A stretch of 10,707 bases of DNA from Lactobacillus delbrueckii (GTDB lineage: Bacteria > Bacillota > Bacilli > Lactobacillales > Lactobacillaceae). The position numbers and the translations under genes were made by a program. The first letter of the stretch is position 1; the number at the start of each line of letters is the position of its first letter. The stretch is taken from the NCBI GenBank assembly GCA_004556255.1, contig SFHY01000093.1, positions 1 to 10,707 on the forward strand, given 5' to 3'. This document shows positions 1 through 6,250 of this stretch, piece by piece. The notes under the pieces were generated by a model. That model was not told the DNA's origin. It saw only the letters and a program-made list of their open reading frames with translations, and did not search any database.

Positions 1-1319
1 CTCAATCCAAGGCCCGCAAGTCCGCCCTCTACCAGCTGGACTTAAACAGCCTGGAATATTATCAGCTTTTGCCAAAAGAAGAGTGGTCAATTTTTGATAT
101 TTGCGTCTTAAAGGGCCAGCTCTACCTGGTGGCTACTGATGAAAAGCGCTACGGCTCGGAAGAAAACCCCCAGTTTTACAAGTATGACCTGGAATCCAAA
201 ACTCTTTCTTTGGCCGCGGCTTGGGAAGACTGCTGGGGCGACTGCGTAGACACCGACCTTTGCCTGTTGGACGTGCGGACCAGCCGGGTCTTTGAGGACC
301 GCCTCTACTTCACCACGACTAAGGTCGACCACACGGTATTGGAATGCTTTGACGGCGAAAAAGTTACTCCTGTCTTTGAATTTCCTTCCATCGAATTCTT
401 CGACTTTACCAGTGACGGCACTTGCTGGTTTACTGGTCCAAATACCAACGAGACCCAGCAGCTGTACAGCTACAAGGACGGCCAGCTGACCAAGCACTCT
501 AGCTATAACGAAGATGCCTTAAAGGGCCGCTATGTTGCTTCTGCCGTTCAAGTTGACTACCAGGACTATGCCGGCAATACTCAGCACGGCTGGGTCCTTT
601 ACCCGAAAGATTTTGATGAAAAGCAAAAATACCCGGCCATCCTTGATGTTCACGGCGGGCCAAAAACTGTCTACGGAACGCCTTTCTTCCACGAAATGCA
701 GGTCTGGGCAAGCCAGGGCTACTTTGTCTTCTTTGCCAACATCTACGGCTCTGACGGCCAGGGCAACGACTACGCCAACATGCGGGGACACTGGGGCCGG
801 GAAGATTACGAGGATTTGATGAAGTTCACGGATGCCGTTTTGGCGCAAATCCCGCAAATTGACGCCGGTCGCCTGGGCATCACTGGCGGTTCTTACGGCG
901 GCTACATGACCAACTGGGTGATCGGCCATACCAACCGCTTCAAGGCTGCCGCCAGCCAGCGGTCCATGTCTAATTGGCTGAGCGACGCCTTTATGTCTGA
1001 CGTGGGTCCTTGGGATGACCTTTACTCCATTGACGCTAAGAATCTGGATGAGAAGCTGGACTACGCCTGGCAGCAGTCTCCTTTGAAATATGCCAAAAAC
1101 GTGACCACGCCGACCTTGTTCATCCACTCTTTGGAAGATTACAGATGCCCTTTGCCGGAAGGGATGCAGATGTTCCGGGCCCTGCTCTACTACGGGGTGG
1201 AAAGCAGAATGTGCCTCTTTAAAGGCGAAAACCACGAGCTCTCCAGAAGCGGGCAGCCAAAACACCGGATCCGGCGCTTAAAAGAAATTACTGCCTGGTT
1301 TGACCAGCATTTGCGGTAA
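1..1319 (+). CDS. S9-family serine peptidase, C-terminal part (5' end outside the window)
   Basis: Cytoplasmic peptidase of the prolyl oligopeptidase (S9) clan, probably an acylaminoacyl-peptidase or dipeptidyl-peptidase-like enzyme that trims short peptides. The reading frame is already open at base 3, so the TTG at 69 is not taken as the start and the gene runs in from the left. Numbering residues from base 69, the catalytic domain begins near residue 160. It shows a DVHGGP segment (oxyanion side), the nucleophile motif GGSYGGY with Ser275 (bases 891-893), Asp357 in the EDYRCP segment and His389 in the GENHELSRSG segment, in the order and spacing of the family. The preceding 150 or so residues contain short beta-strand-like stretches, as expected for the end of the N-terminal propeller. 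Family members are usually 600-700 residues, so roughly a third is missing. No terminator follows, so it may be co-transcribed with the dehydrogenase 48 bp downstream. The class is firm; the substrate is unknown. Confidence 0.93.
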   Translation, partial: QSKARKSALYQLDLNSLEYYQLLPKEEWSIFDICVLKGQLYLVATDEKRYGSEENPQFYKYDLESKTLSLAAAWEDCWGDCVDTDLCLLDVRTSRVFEDRLYFTTTKVDHTVLECFDGEKVTPVFEFPSIEFFDFTSDGTCWFTGPNTNETQQLYSYKDGQLTKHSSYNEDALKGRYVASAVQVDYQDYAGNTQHGWVLYPKDFDEKQKYPAILDVHGGPKTVYGTPFFHEMQVWASQGYFVFFANIYGSDGQGNDYANMRGHWGREDYEDLMKFTDAVLAQIPQIDAGRLGITGGSYGGYMTNWVIGHTNRFKAAASQRSMSNWLSDAFMSDVGPWDDLYSIDAKNLDEKLDYAWQQSPLKYAKNVTTPTLFIHSLEDYRCPLPEGMQMFRALLYYGVESRMCLFKGENHELSRSGQPKHRIRRLKEITAWFDQHLR

Positions 1320-1367
1320 AATAGATGATGGCAACAAGCAAAAGTTGAAGTAACAAAGGAGTTTTTT

Positions 1368-2369
1368 ATGACTAAAATTACCATGTATAATGTCAGCCCG
1401 ATTGAAGTACCTTACATTGAAGACTGGGCCAAGAAAAACGATGTCGAAATCAAGACGACCGACCAGGCCTTGACCAGCGCGACTGTTAACCTGGCAGAAG
1501 GCTGCAGCAGCGTTTCCCTCAAGCCGCTTGGCCCGGTTGATGAAGAAGTTGTTTACCAAAAATTGAATGAATACGGGGTCAAGTGCATCGGCCTCAGAAT
1601 CGTTGGCTTCAACACCATTAACTTTGACTGGACCAAGAAATATAACTTGCTGGTCACCAACGTCCCGGTCTACTCCCCGCGGGCGATCGCTGAAATGACG
1701 GTTACCCAGGCCATGTACCTCCTGCGCAAGATCGGGGAATTCCGCTACCTGATGGACCATGACCATGACTTTACCTGGCCAAGCAACTTGATCAGCAATG
1801 AAATCTACAACTTGACTGTCGGCTTGATCGGGGTCGGCCATATCGGCAGCGCCGTGGCGGAAATCTTCTCAGCCATGGGGGCCAAGGTCATCGCCTATGA
1901 CGTGGCTTACAACTCAGAATTTGAACCATTTTTGACCTACACCGACTTTGACACGGTTTTGAAAGAAGCTGACATCGTCTCCCTCCACACTCCCCTCTTC
2001 CCATCAACGGAAAACATGATCGGGGAAAAGCAGCTGAAGGAAATGAAGAAGTCTGCCTACTTGATCAACTGTGCCCGGGGCGAATTAGTCGACACTGAAG
2101 CCTTGATCAAAGCCTTGCAAGATGGCGAAATCGCTGGTGCCGGCCTGGATACCTTGGCTGGGGAATCCAGCTACTTCGGCCACACGGGCCTTACGGACAG
2201 CGAAATCCCAGAAGACTACAAGACCCTGGCCAAGATGCCAAACGTCGTCATCACTCCGCACTCAGCCTTCTACACGGAAACTTCCATCCGCAACATGGTG
2301 CAGATCTGCTTGAGCGACCAATTGACCATCGCCAAGGGCGGCCGGCCAAGAAACATCGTTAACCTGTAA
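1368..2369 (+). CDS. hdhD: D-2-hydroxyacid dehydrogenase (D-2-hydroxyisocaproate dehydrogenase type)
   Basis: NAD-dependent cytoplasmic enzyme that reduces 2-keto acids to D-2-hydroxy acids. The 333-residue length and sequence match my memory of the L. delbrueckii D-hydroxyisocaproate dehydrogenase, which prefers larger branched keto acids over pyruvate; the symbol rests on that recall. Visible features: the nucleotide-binding loop GVGHIG at residues 155-160, Asp178 at the end of the next strand (NADH rather than NADPH preference), catalytic Arg237 in CARGEL, Glu266 in LAGESS and His298 in TPHSAFYTE. The three catalytic residues are spaced exactly as Arg235, Glu264 and His296 of L. bulgaricus D-lactate dehydrogenase. 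The ATG at 1368 follows AAAGGAG (1355-1361) by 6 bases. A TTGACC at 1300 with a poor -10 is the only promoter-like signal, so readthrough from the peptidase gene is possible. A strong terminator follows. It could be a second D-lactate dehydrogenase; the substrate is inferred. Confidence 0.93.
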   Translation: MTKITMYNVSPIEVPYIEDWAKKNDVEIKTTDQALTSATVNLAEGCSSVSLKPLGPVDEEVVYQKLNEYGVKCIGLRIVGFNTINFDWTKKYNLLVTNVPVYSPRAIAEMTVTQAMYLLRKIGEFRYLMDHDHDFTWPSNLISNEIYNLTVGLIGVGHIGSAVAEIFSAMGAKVIAYDVAYNSEFEPFLTYTDFDTVLKEADIVSLHTPLFPSTENMIGEKQLKEMKKSAYLINCARGELVDTEALIKALQDGEIAGAGLDTLAGESSYFGHTGLTDSEIPEDYKTLAKMPNVVITPHSAFYTETSIRNMVQICLSDQLTIAKGGRPRNIVNL

Positions 2370-2391
2370 TTTTTATGAATTTACAAAGGCG

Positions 2392-2426
2392 AAAACACCG
2401 GCAGTTTACTCTCTGCCGGTGTTTTT
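2392..2426 (+). terminator. Rho-independent terminator after the hydroxyacid dehydrogenase
   Basis: A 13-bp perfect stem (2392-2404 AAAACACCGGCAG pairing with 2413-2425) closes an 8-base loop and runs into a T tract (2422-2426). It ends the peptidase/dehydrogenase transcription unit 23 bases after the stop codon. The A-rich left arm would give T's on the other strand too, but no minus-strand gene ends here. Confidence 0.9.
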
Positions 2427-2445
2427 GGCGTATTGTGTTTTCTAT

Positions 2446-2459
2446 TGAAAACGCTGACT
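2446..2459 (+). promoter_or_regulatory. Probable catabolite-response element (CcpA cre site)
   Basis: TGAAAACGCTGACT agrees with the cre consensus TGWAANCGNTNWCA at every position except the last (T for A). It lies between the dehydrogenase terminator and the esterase start. Its centre is about 40 bases upstream of the proposed -10 box at 2490-2495, so it sits at or just above the -35 region. In Firmicutes such placement can mean repression or activation by CcpA with HPr-Ser-P. The effect on the esterase is inferred. Confidence 0.6.
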
Positions 2460-2466
2460 TTTTAGC

Positions 2467-2495
2467 TGGAATAATCTTTTTTCCTACCATACAAT
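2467..2495 (+). promoter_or_regulatory. Candidate sigma-A promoter of the esterase gene
   Basis: TACAAT at 2490-2495 differs from TATAAT at one base. With a 17-base spacer the matching -35 is TGGAAT (2467-2472), which is weak. An alternative pair is TTGAAA at 2445-2450 with AATAAT at 2470-2475, with a long 19-base spacer. Either start would give a short leader before the AAAGGAG at 2511-2517. The upstream terminator argues that a promoter must lie here. Confidence 0.4.
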
Positions 2496-2525
2496 GTAAT
2501 TAACATGTGAAAAGGAGAAAAAATT

Positions 2526-3434
2526 ATGGAAATTAAGAAATGGTCTTATCCGGATTTTCCAGAATACCAAACGGACTTGCCAGACGTAAAATGTATCGAC
2601 AGTACCGGCGATGAAGTCAGGGTCCTTTACCACCCAAACGTTGAATACGCAGATTATGGCGAACAGAAACTGACCTTGCAGATCTTGGAGCCATCTACGC
2701 GGAATCATCCGGATGACTTGTCTTACCCGATCTTTGTTTACGTCCAAGGCTCAGCCTGGATGAAACAAGATGTTTACCGCGACCTGCCCCAGATGGCAAA
2801 AATTGCCGCTCTTGGCTATGTTGTTGCGGTTGTTGAATACCGGGGCAGCGACGTGGCTTCCTTCCCGAAGCCGATTCTTGATGCCCAAAACGCCGTCCGC
2901 TTCATGAAGCTGCACGGGCCCGAATACCAGGGCGACCCAAAGCGGGTTATTTTAGCGGGCAATTCTTCTGGCGGTCACACTGCCGTTTACGCCAGCTTTC
3001 TCCCGGAAGGTGAAGACAATCTCTACCCAGATGTTAACGCCAAAGTAAGTGGCGTGGTCGACTTTTACGGCTCTGTCTCCGTCATGCGTGAAGACAGCAA
3101 TCCGACAACCATCAACCACTTGCAGGCTGACAGCCCTGAAGGGATGGAAATGGGCCATGTTGACTTAAGAGAGAATTCTGACCTGCGGCGGAAATTGTCG
3201 GTTGAATGCAATATCAGCGAGGACACCGCTATTCCGCCAGTTTTGATCATTCACGGCACAAAGGACCGGACAGTTAACACCGCCGGCAGCACTGACCTCT
3301 ATTTGAAGCTGAAAGAATGCGGCAAAGAAGTCTCCTATATCTTAATCAAGGGTGCTGACCACGGCGGCGGAGAATTCACCTCTCCAGCTGTTTTAAAGGA
3401 ACTGGATGCTTTCATTAAACATGTTTTAGCCTAG
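2526..3434 (+). CDS. Alpha/beta-hydrolase, carboxylesterase-like
   Basis: 302-residue hydrolase of the esterase/lipase superfamily (hormone-sensitive-lipase/BD-FAE-like group). It likely cleaves short acyl or aryl esters in the cytoplasm, since there is no signal peptide or membrane segment. The catalytic triad is readable: Ser147 in GNSSGG (residues 145-150), Asp247 in HGTKDRTVN and His279 in GADHGGGEF. The oxyanion position that is HGGG in many relatives reads QGSAW here (residues 74-78), a variant I associate with a Firmicutes subgroup. The middle region (about 190-235) is the likely cap and substrate-determining part. The ATG at 2526 follows AAAGGAG (2511-2517) by 8 bases. The gene stands alone between the dehydrogenase terminator and the insertion sequence, with a cre-like site upstream, which suggests regulation by carbon supply. 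The natural substrate cannot be told from sequence. Confidence 0.9.
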   Translation: MEIKKWSYPDFPEYQTDLPDVKCIDSTGDEVRVLYHPNVEYADYGEQKLTLQILEPSTRNHPDDLSYPIFVYVQGSAWMKQDVYRDLPQMAKIAALGYVVAVVEYRGSDVASFPKPILDAQNAVRFMKLHGPEYQGDPKRVILAGNSSGGHTAVYASFLPEGEDNLYPDVNAKVSGVVDFYGSVSVMREDSNPTTINHLQADSPEGMEMGHVDLRENSDLRRKLSVECNISEDTAIPPVLIIHGTKDRTVNTAGSTDLYLKLKECGKEVSYILIKGADHGGGEFTSPAVLKELDAFIKHVLA

Positions 3435-3457
3435 TATATAAAAAAGACCGCCTTCTC

Positions 3458-3482
3458 TGATATGACCCCCGAAATTAGGACA
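3458..3482 (+). repeat. Left terminal inverted repeat of the IS3-family element
   Basis: The 25 bases begin TGATATGACCCC and match the reverse complement of 4892-4916, with mismatches only at repeat positions 5, 13, 14 and 20. The inner part is also the left arm and loop of the hairpin at 3465-3496. Confidence 0.85.
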
Positions 3483-3496
3483 CTAATTTCGGGGGT
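3465..3496 (+). terminator. Fold-back hairpin at the insertion sequence's left end (terminator-like)
   Basis: Bases 3465-3478 pair perfectly with 3483-3496 (14 bp: A, then CCCCCGAAATTAG) around the 4-base loop GACA, followed by TTATTTTC. On RNA reading in from the esterase gene, this would act as a terminator or at least hide the G-rich ribosome-binding stretch just before the transposase ATG at 3504. Such hairpins are a known way for insertion sequences to avoid activation by outside transcription. It is probably also the functional 3' end of the esterase transcript. Confidence 0.7.
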
Positions 3497-3503
3497 TATT
3501 TTC

Positions 3504-3990
3504 ATGACTAAATACACTAAAGAAATCAAACTCGCTATCTACCACGAATGGGTAGACGATCATAGAAGAGGCACCTACCTCAGCCGAAAGTATGGGATGG
3601 AGCGTGGAGGAATCCAATATTTGGTAGACTTGATCCAAAAGCATGGCGAAGACATTTTGGATCGCCCTCAACAGAAATATACTGCTGATTTCAAGCTTGC
3701 TGCCATTGATAGAGTTCTGCTAGGTGGTGAAGCTCTTAGGCAGGTTTCCTTAGACTTAGGGCTTACGAATCAAGGAATTCTTGCTAATTGGCTTCGCTCT
3801 TTCAAAGAAAACGGGTATACTGTCATTACCAAGAAGAAAGGTAGACCACCCAAGAATGCCAAAAAGCAAGGACAAACAACGGATCAAAGAGCTGGAAGAG
3901 CAGGTAAAGAGGCTTACAGTCGAGCTTGCATACATAAAAAAATTGGAGGCCTTAATTCAAGAACGGAAGAGCCAAGAAAAGAAGAATTAG
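3504..3990 (+). pseudogene. IS3-family orfA, broken by a one-base insertion near 3855
   Basis: The first 117 codons read in the frame of the ATG at 3504 up to KKKGRPPK. The natural continuation MPKSKDKQRIKELEEQV..., an evident leucine zipper ending EKKN at TAG 3988-3990, is found in the +1 frame from 3856. Removing one A at 3855/3856 (AAGAATG to AAGATG) would restore a continuous 161-residue OrfA. The usual -1 slip motif A_AAG is still present at 3978-3981 and would lead into OrfB, so the ancestral layout is clear. A sequencing error at this A cannot be excluded. Confidence 0.65.
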
Positions 3991-4883
3991 CTCGTGCAAT
4001 CACTGAATTAAGGCAAGAGTTACGGCTTAGCGTTAAGTACATCATCGACGTTATCAATGCCAATCCTGGATTGCCTCATATCTCAAGAAGTAACTACTAC
4101 TATCAGACCCATAAGCCAGATAAGGATTCTGGTAACCGGAAGCTGATGGATAGAATCAAAGAGATCTATCATGAACACAGCCAGCGCTATGGGTACCGGC
4201 GAATCTATGGACAGCTTCGCCGTGAAGGCTATGAGATCAATCATAAGAAGGTGCAGAGGCTCATGCAAAAGATGGGCTTATTCGCTATCTCAATCCGCAA
4301 GAAACGCAAATATAGCAGCTATTACGGCGTTCAAGGCAAGATCAAGCCAGACTTAATCAAGCGCAATTTCTACGCAATTATTCCCGACAGACATTGGTTT
4401 ACCGACGTGACAGAATTCCATCTTAAAGATCAAAAGCTCTACCTCTCTCCAATTATCGATGGTTGTACCCAAGAAATCATCTCCTACAACATTTCTAGGC
4501 ACCCAGACCTTAAGCAAGTGATGACCATGCTAGATGATGCATTTGAGAAACATCCGGCTCTTAATGGGCTTATTTTCCACTCAGACCGTGGCTGGCAATA
4601 TCAGCACCATGCATATCAAGCCGCTCTGGCTAACAGAGGGATCGATCAGAGTATGTCCAGGCTAGGCAACTCTCTAGACGACGGCTTAATGGAAGGCTTC
4701 TTCGGCATTCTTAAGCGGGAGATGTTCTACGGTCAAGAACATAAATACAAGGACCTAGATGAGCTTGAACAAGCTATTCACAAATATATCGATTACTACA
4801 ACAACGTACGAATCAAAACAGGACGAAAAAACATGACCCCGATTGAATATCGGAATCATGTTTTAACAACTTTAACGGCGTAA
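3504..4883 (+). CDS. IS3-family transposase, OrfA start read directly into OrfB as one frame
   Basis: 459 residues from the ATG at 3504. The frame also opens at ATG 3462, but that lies inside the terminal repeat, so 3504 is preferred. Residues 1-117 are the OrfA DNA-binding part, with two helix-turn-helix-like units typical of IS150 OrfA. Residues from about 159 onward are OrfB: the SNYYYQ region, an HTH_21-like segment (YGYRRIYGQL) and the rve integrase core with Asp301 (FTDVTEF), Asp361 (HSDRGWQYQH) and Glu397 (LMEGFFGILK), giving the exact DD(35)E spacing. In between, residues 118-158 look out of frame: the expected leucine zipper is encoded one frame over. The protein therefore has an intact catalytic core but probably lacks its multimerisation segment. 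In intact relatives OrfA and OrfB are joined by a programmed -1 frameshift; here no slip is needed. Activity is doubtful. Confidence 0.85.
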   Translation: MTKYTKEIKLAIYHEWVDDHRRGTYLSRKYGMERGGIQYLVDLIQKHGEDILDRPQQKYTADFKLAAIDRVLLGGEALRQVSLDLGLTNQGILANWLRSFKENGYTVITKKKGRPPKNAKKQGQTTDQRAGRAGKEAYSRACIHKKIGGLNSRTEEPRKEELARAITELRQELRLSVKYIIDVINANPGLPHISRSNYYYQTHKPDKDSGNRKLMDRIKEIYHEHSQRYGYRRIYGQLRREGYEINHKKVQRLMQKMGLFAISIRKKRKYSSYYGVQGKIKPDLIKRNFYAIIPDRHWFTDVTEFHLKDQKLYLSPIIDGCTQEIISYNISRHPDLKQVMTMLDDAFEKHPALNGLIFHSDRGWQYQHHAYQAALANRGIDQSMSRLGNSLDDGLMEGFFGILKREMFYGQEHKYKDLDELEQAIHKYIDYYNNVRIKTGRKNMTPIEYRNHVLTTLTA

Positions 4884-4952
4884 TACTAATTTGTCCCAAT
4901 TTTTGGGGTCACATCATAATACTAATTTGTCCCAATTTTTGGGGTCACATCA
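4881..4952 (+). repeat. Tandem duplication (2 x 36 bp) of the IS right end
   Basis: Bases 4881-4916 and 4917-4952 are identical over 36 bp, each beginning TAATACTAATTTG and ending GGGGTCACATCA. Each contains a full copy of the right inverted repeat (4892-4916 and 4928-4952). The first copy begins with the transposase stop codon. Both copies end exactly at the predicted tip of the element, so the duplication respects the transposon boundary. Confidence 0.92.
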
Positions 4953-5022
4953 CAATGGGGCGTTTTTGCGTGCTTGACTCATGTCTAAAGACACGAGTTT
5001 GCGCACACTTTTTAATCAAACG
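4953..5022. other. Short intergenic remnant right of the IS
   Basis: No gene. It begins with CAATGGGGCGTTTTTGCG, which looks like the right arm and T tract of a terminator whose left arm may be AAGACCGCC just before the IS (3444-3452). A second imperfect 10-bp hairpin lies at 4976-4999 (GACTCATGTC, loop TAAA, GACACGAGTT), with one mismatch and one G-T pair. Confidence 0.4.
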
Positions 5023-5053
5023 AAAAAGCTTCAGTAAACCTGAAGCTTTTTTT
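5023..5053 (-). terminator. Terminator of the membrane-protein gene, possibly bidirectional
   Basis: AAAAAGCTTCAG (5023-5034) pairs with 5040-5051 around the loop TAAAC. Read on the minus strand it starts a few bases after the stop codon at 5059 and ends in a run of T's (complement of 5023-5027). On the plus strand the T run is longer (5047-5053), so it can also stop transcripts leaving the IS. Confidence 0.88.
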
Positions 5054-5058
5054 CATTG

Positions 5059-5976
5059 CTATTCAAATTCATCTCGTTTGATTTCCCGGTAGATAGCCAG
5101 GATAAAGACGAAGACGGCGGAGATGATGGCCGGGTAGACCATACCACCGACTTGGACGGCGTTTTCCGCTGCCGCCTGGCTCATCTGGTTTTCTACGGCG
5201 TATGAGATGACCCAGTGGTTCATCAAAGTTGGCGTCAAGGCAAAGGAGATGGTGGCGATCAAGGAGGCCACTGTCATCACATGCCGTGAGTAAGGCTCTC
5301 TGAAGAACTGGGACAAAACGCAGAAGGCCGGGGCGATCATCAAAAGGAAGATCCAGAGGATGATCATGGTGCCGGCCGTGGAGTTCATCATCTGCGAGCT
5401 GTTGGTGGCGTAGCGGTAGGTCCCCCAAAGTGATCCCCCAGTCAGCTGGTTGAAGAGGTTCAAGAAGTAGGACCCTTGCTGGCCGAAAGTCCCCTGGCTG
5501 GAGAGCATGTTCTGGATGACCGTCAGGCTGTCAGTTGCCCCGGCGCTGGAGAAGTCAACGTTGACGATCTGCCGCATGTAGGCGGCCAGGAACATGATGG
5601 TTGACCCCAAAAGCTGCAGGGCCTTGATCATGCTCAGCTTGCGGGAGGCCTTGAGCTTGAATTCCAGACTGAGGACCCGGTTGGGGTGGTGAGAGCGGCC
5701 AATCACGAAGATGCCGGCGATGGTCAAGACGATGATGATGGCTAGGCCGATCCACCACTTGGCCAGGATGCAGAAAAGGGCCAGGCCGATCATGATTACC
5801 GTGACGTAAGGGCGGTCAGCGAAGATCTGCCAGAAGTTGAGCCGGACCTTCTGCTCGCTTCTTGACGCCCCTTCAGTGTCCAGGCGGGGAACGAAGTTAG
5901 GGTTTGTCTGCCGCGTCTGCTTTTGCGCGGTTTGTTCTTGTCTTTCTTGGTACTGTCTGCGCGACATTCTTGCCAT
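5059..5976 (-). CDS. Six-helix integral membrane protein of unknown function
   Basis: 305 residues; I do not recognise the family. Residues 1-50 are polar, rich in Gln, Arg and Lys, and likely cytoplasmic. Hydrophobic segments lie near 57-72, 74-93, 117-134, 202-222, 233-251 and 276-296. Basic loops at 94-116 and 223-232 and the charged tail REIKRDEFE suggest N- and C-termini inside. The large loop 135-201 (rich in Ser, Gln, Gly and Asn) and the loop 252-275 would face outside. No catalytic motif, ATP site or transporter signature is visible. The ATG at 5976 follows AAAGGAAG (complement of 5983-5990); a second Met at residue 4 is a possible alternative. It is a single gene with its own terminator, divergent from the wall-anchored surface protein. 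A role in envelope function is only a guess from location. Confidence 0.85.
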   Translation of the reverse strand: MARMSRRQYQERQEQTAQKQTRQTNPNFVPRLDTEGASRSEQKVRLNFWQIFADRPYVTVIMIGLALFCILAKWWIGLAIIIVLTIAGIFVIGRSHHPNRVLSLEFKLKASRKLSMIKALQLLGSTIMFLAAYMRQIVNVDFSSAGATDSLTVIQNMLSSQGTFGQQGSYFLNLFNQLTGGSLWGTYRYATNSSQMMNSTAGTMIILWIFLLMIAPAFCVLSQFFREPYSRHVMTVASLIATISFALTPTLMNHWVISYAVENQMSQAAAENAVQVGGMVYPAIISAVFVFILAIYREIKRDEFE

Positions 5977-6053
5977 ATAAATCTTCCTTTCGCATTCACA
6001 AGCCTAGCACAAGTTGGCTTGCAAAGGCTCTTTTTTCAGACGGTTTAACTAAA

Positions 6054-6059
6054 ATTATA
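6054..6059 (-). promoter_or_regulatory. Candidate -10 box for the membrane-protein gene
   Basis: A perfect TATAAT on the minus strand, about 80 bases upstream of the ATG at 5976. No convincing -35 lies 16-18 bases further out (the best is CCCAAA), so this is half a promoter at most. A start here would give a leader of roughly 70 bases containing small imperfect repeats around 6008-6026. Confidence 0.35.
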
Positions 6060-6194
6060 GGCTAATTACCGATCCTTTGGGCGAAAATAATTTACCAGTT
6101 TTATTGCATTTTGATGATATTTTTATTTTTTAATAGATAAAATAATCTTTATTTTCCTGGTGCTTCCCGCTTTCCTGGGGATATCTCTATCCTT

Positions 6195-6200
6195 TATAAT
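6195..6200 (+). promoter_or_regulatory. Candidate -10 box for the surface-protein gene
   Basis: A perfect TATAAT inside a very A/T-rich run (6193-6213) about 50 bases before the ATG at 6251. The -35 position (6172-6177, TTCCTG) is poor. The remaining 274-bp divergent spacer (5977-6250) holds no gene; its middle (about 6085-6160) is A/T-rich without a clear operator palindrome. Confidence 0.4.
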
Positions 6201-6236
6201 TATAAATATATATGTGATTTTACTATTTAAGAGTGA

Positions 6237-6244
6237 AAAGGGGA
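6237..6244 (+). promoter_or_regulatory. Ribosome-binding site fixing the surface-protein start
   Basis: AAAGGGGA lies 6 bases before the ATG at 6251. The frame also opens at a GTG at 6233, but that codon precedes this site and would add a charged stretch before the signal peptide. The ATG is therefore chosen. Confidence 0.75.
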
Positions 6245-6250
6245 AAAAAC

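Larger units (their letters stand above)
3458..4916 (+). mobile_element. IS3-family (IS150-like) insertion sequence, about 1459 bp, probably damaged
   Basis: The ends are imperfect 25-bp inverted repeats starting TGAT[A/G]TGACCCC and matching at 21 of 25 positions: left 3458-3482, right 4892-4916. They have the TG...CA tips usual for IS3 elements. The element carries an OrfA/OrfB transposase with the DDE triad. It lies between the esterase and the membrane-protein gene, in the esterase's coding direction. I find no target duplication: the left flank is TTCTC, and the right flank is TAATA after the first right end or CAATG after the extra one. Together with the duplicated right end this points to rearrangement after or during insertion. 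I do not assign an ISfinder name. Confidence 0.88.

Noticed and set aside
69..71. TTG as start of the S9 peptidase
   Set aside because: The frame is open to the window edge with peptidase-like sequence, and no ribosome site precedes the TTG.
519..1265. 248-codon minus-strand open frame opposite the peptidase
   Set aside because: Shadow of a gene with clear catalytic motifs on the plus strand; no homology-like features.
3462..3503. Upstream ATG of the transposase frame
   Set aside because: It lies within the terminal inverted repeat and hairpin; the ATG at 3504 fits IS150-type OrfA proteins.
5069..5758. Other minus-strand frames inside the membrane-protein gene
   Set aside because: They overlap a gene with coherent transmembrane structure and a good ribosome site, and have biased His/Arg-rich composition typical of shadows.
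6233..6250. GTG start for the surface protein
   Set aside because: The ribosome-binding site AAAGGGGA lies after it, and the signal peptide begins properly at ATG 6251.
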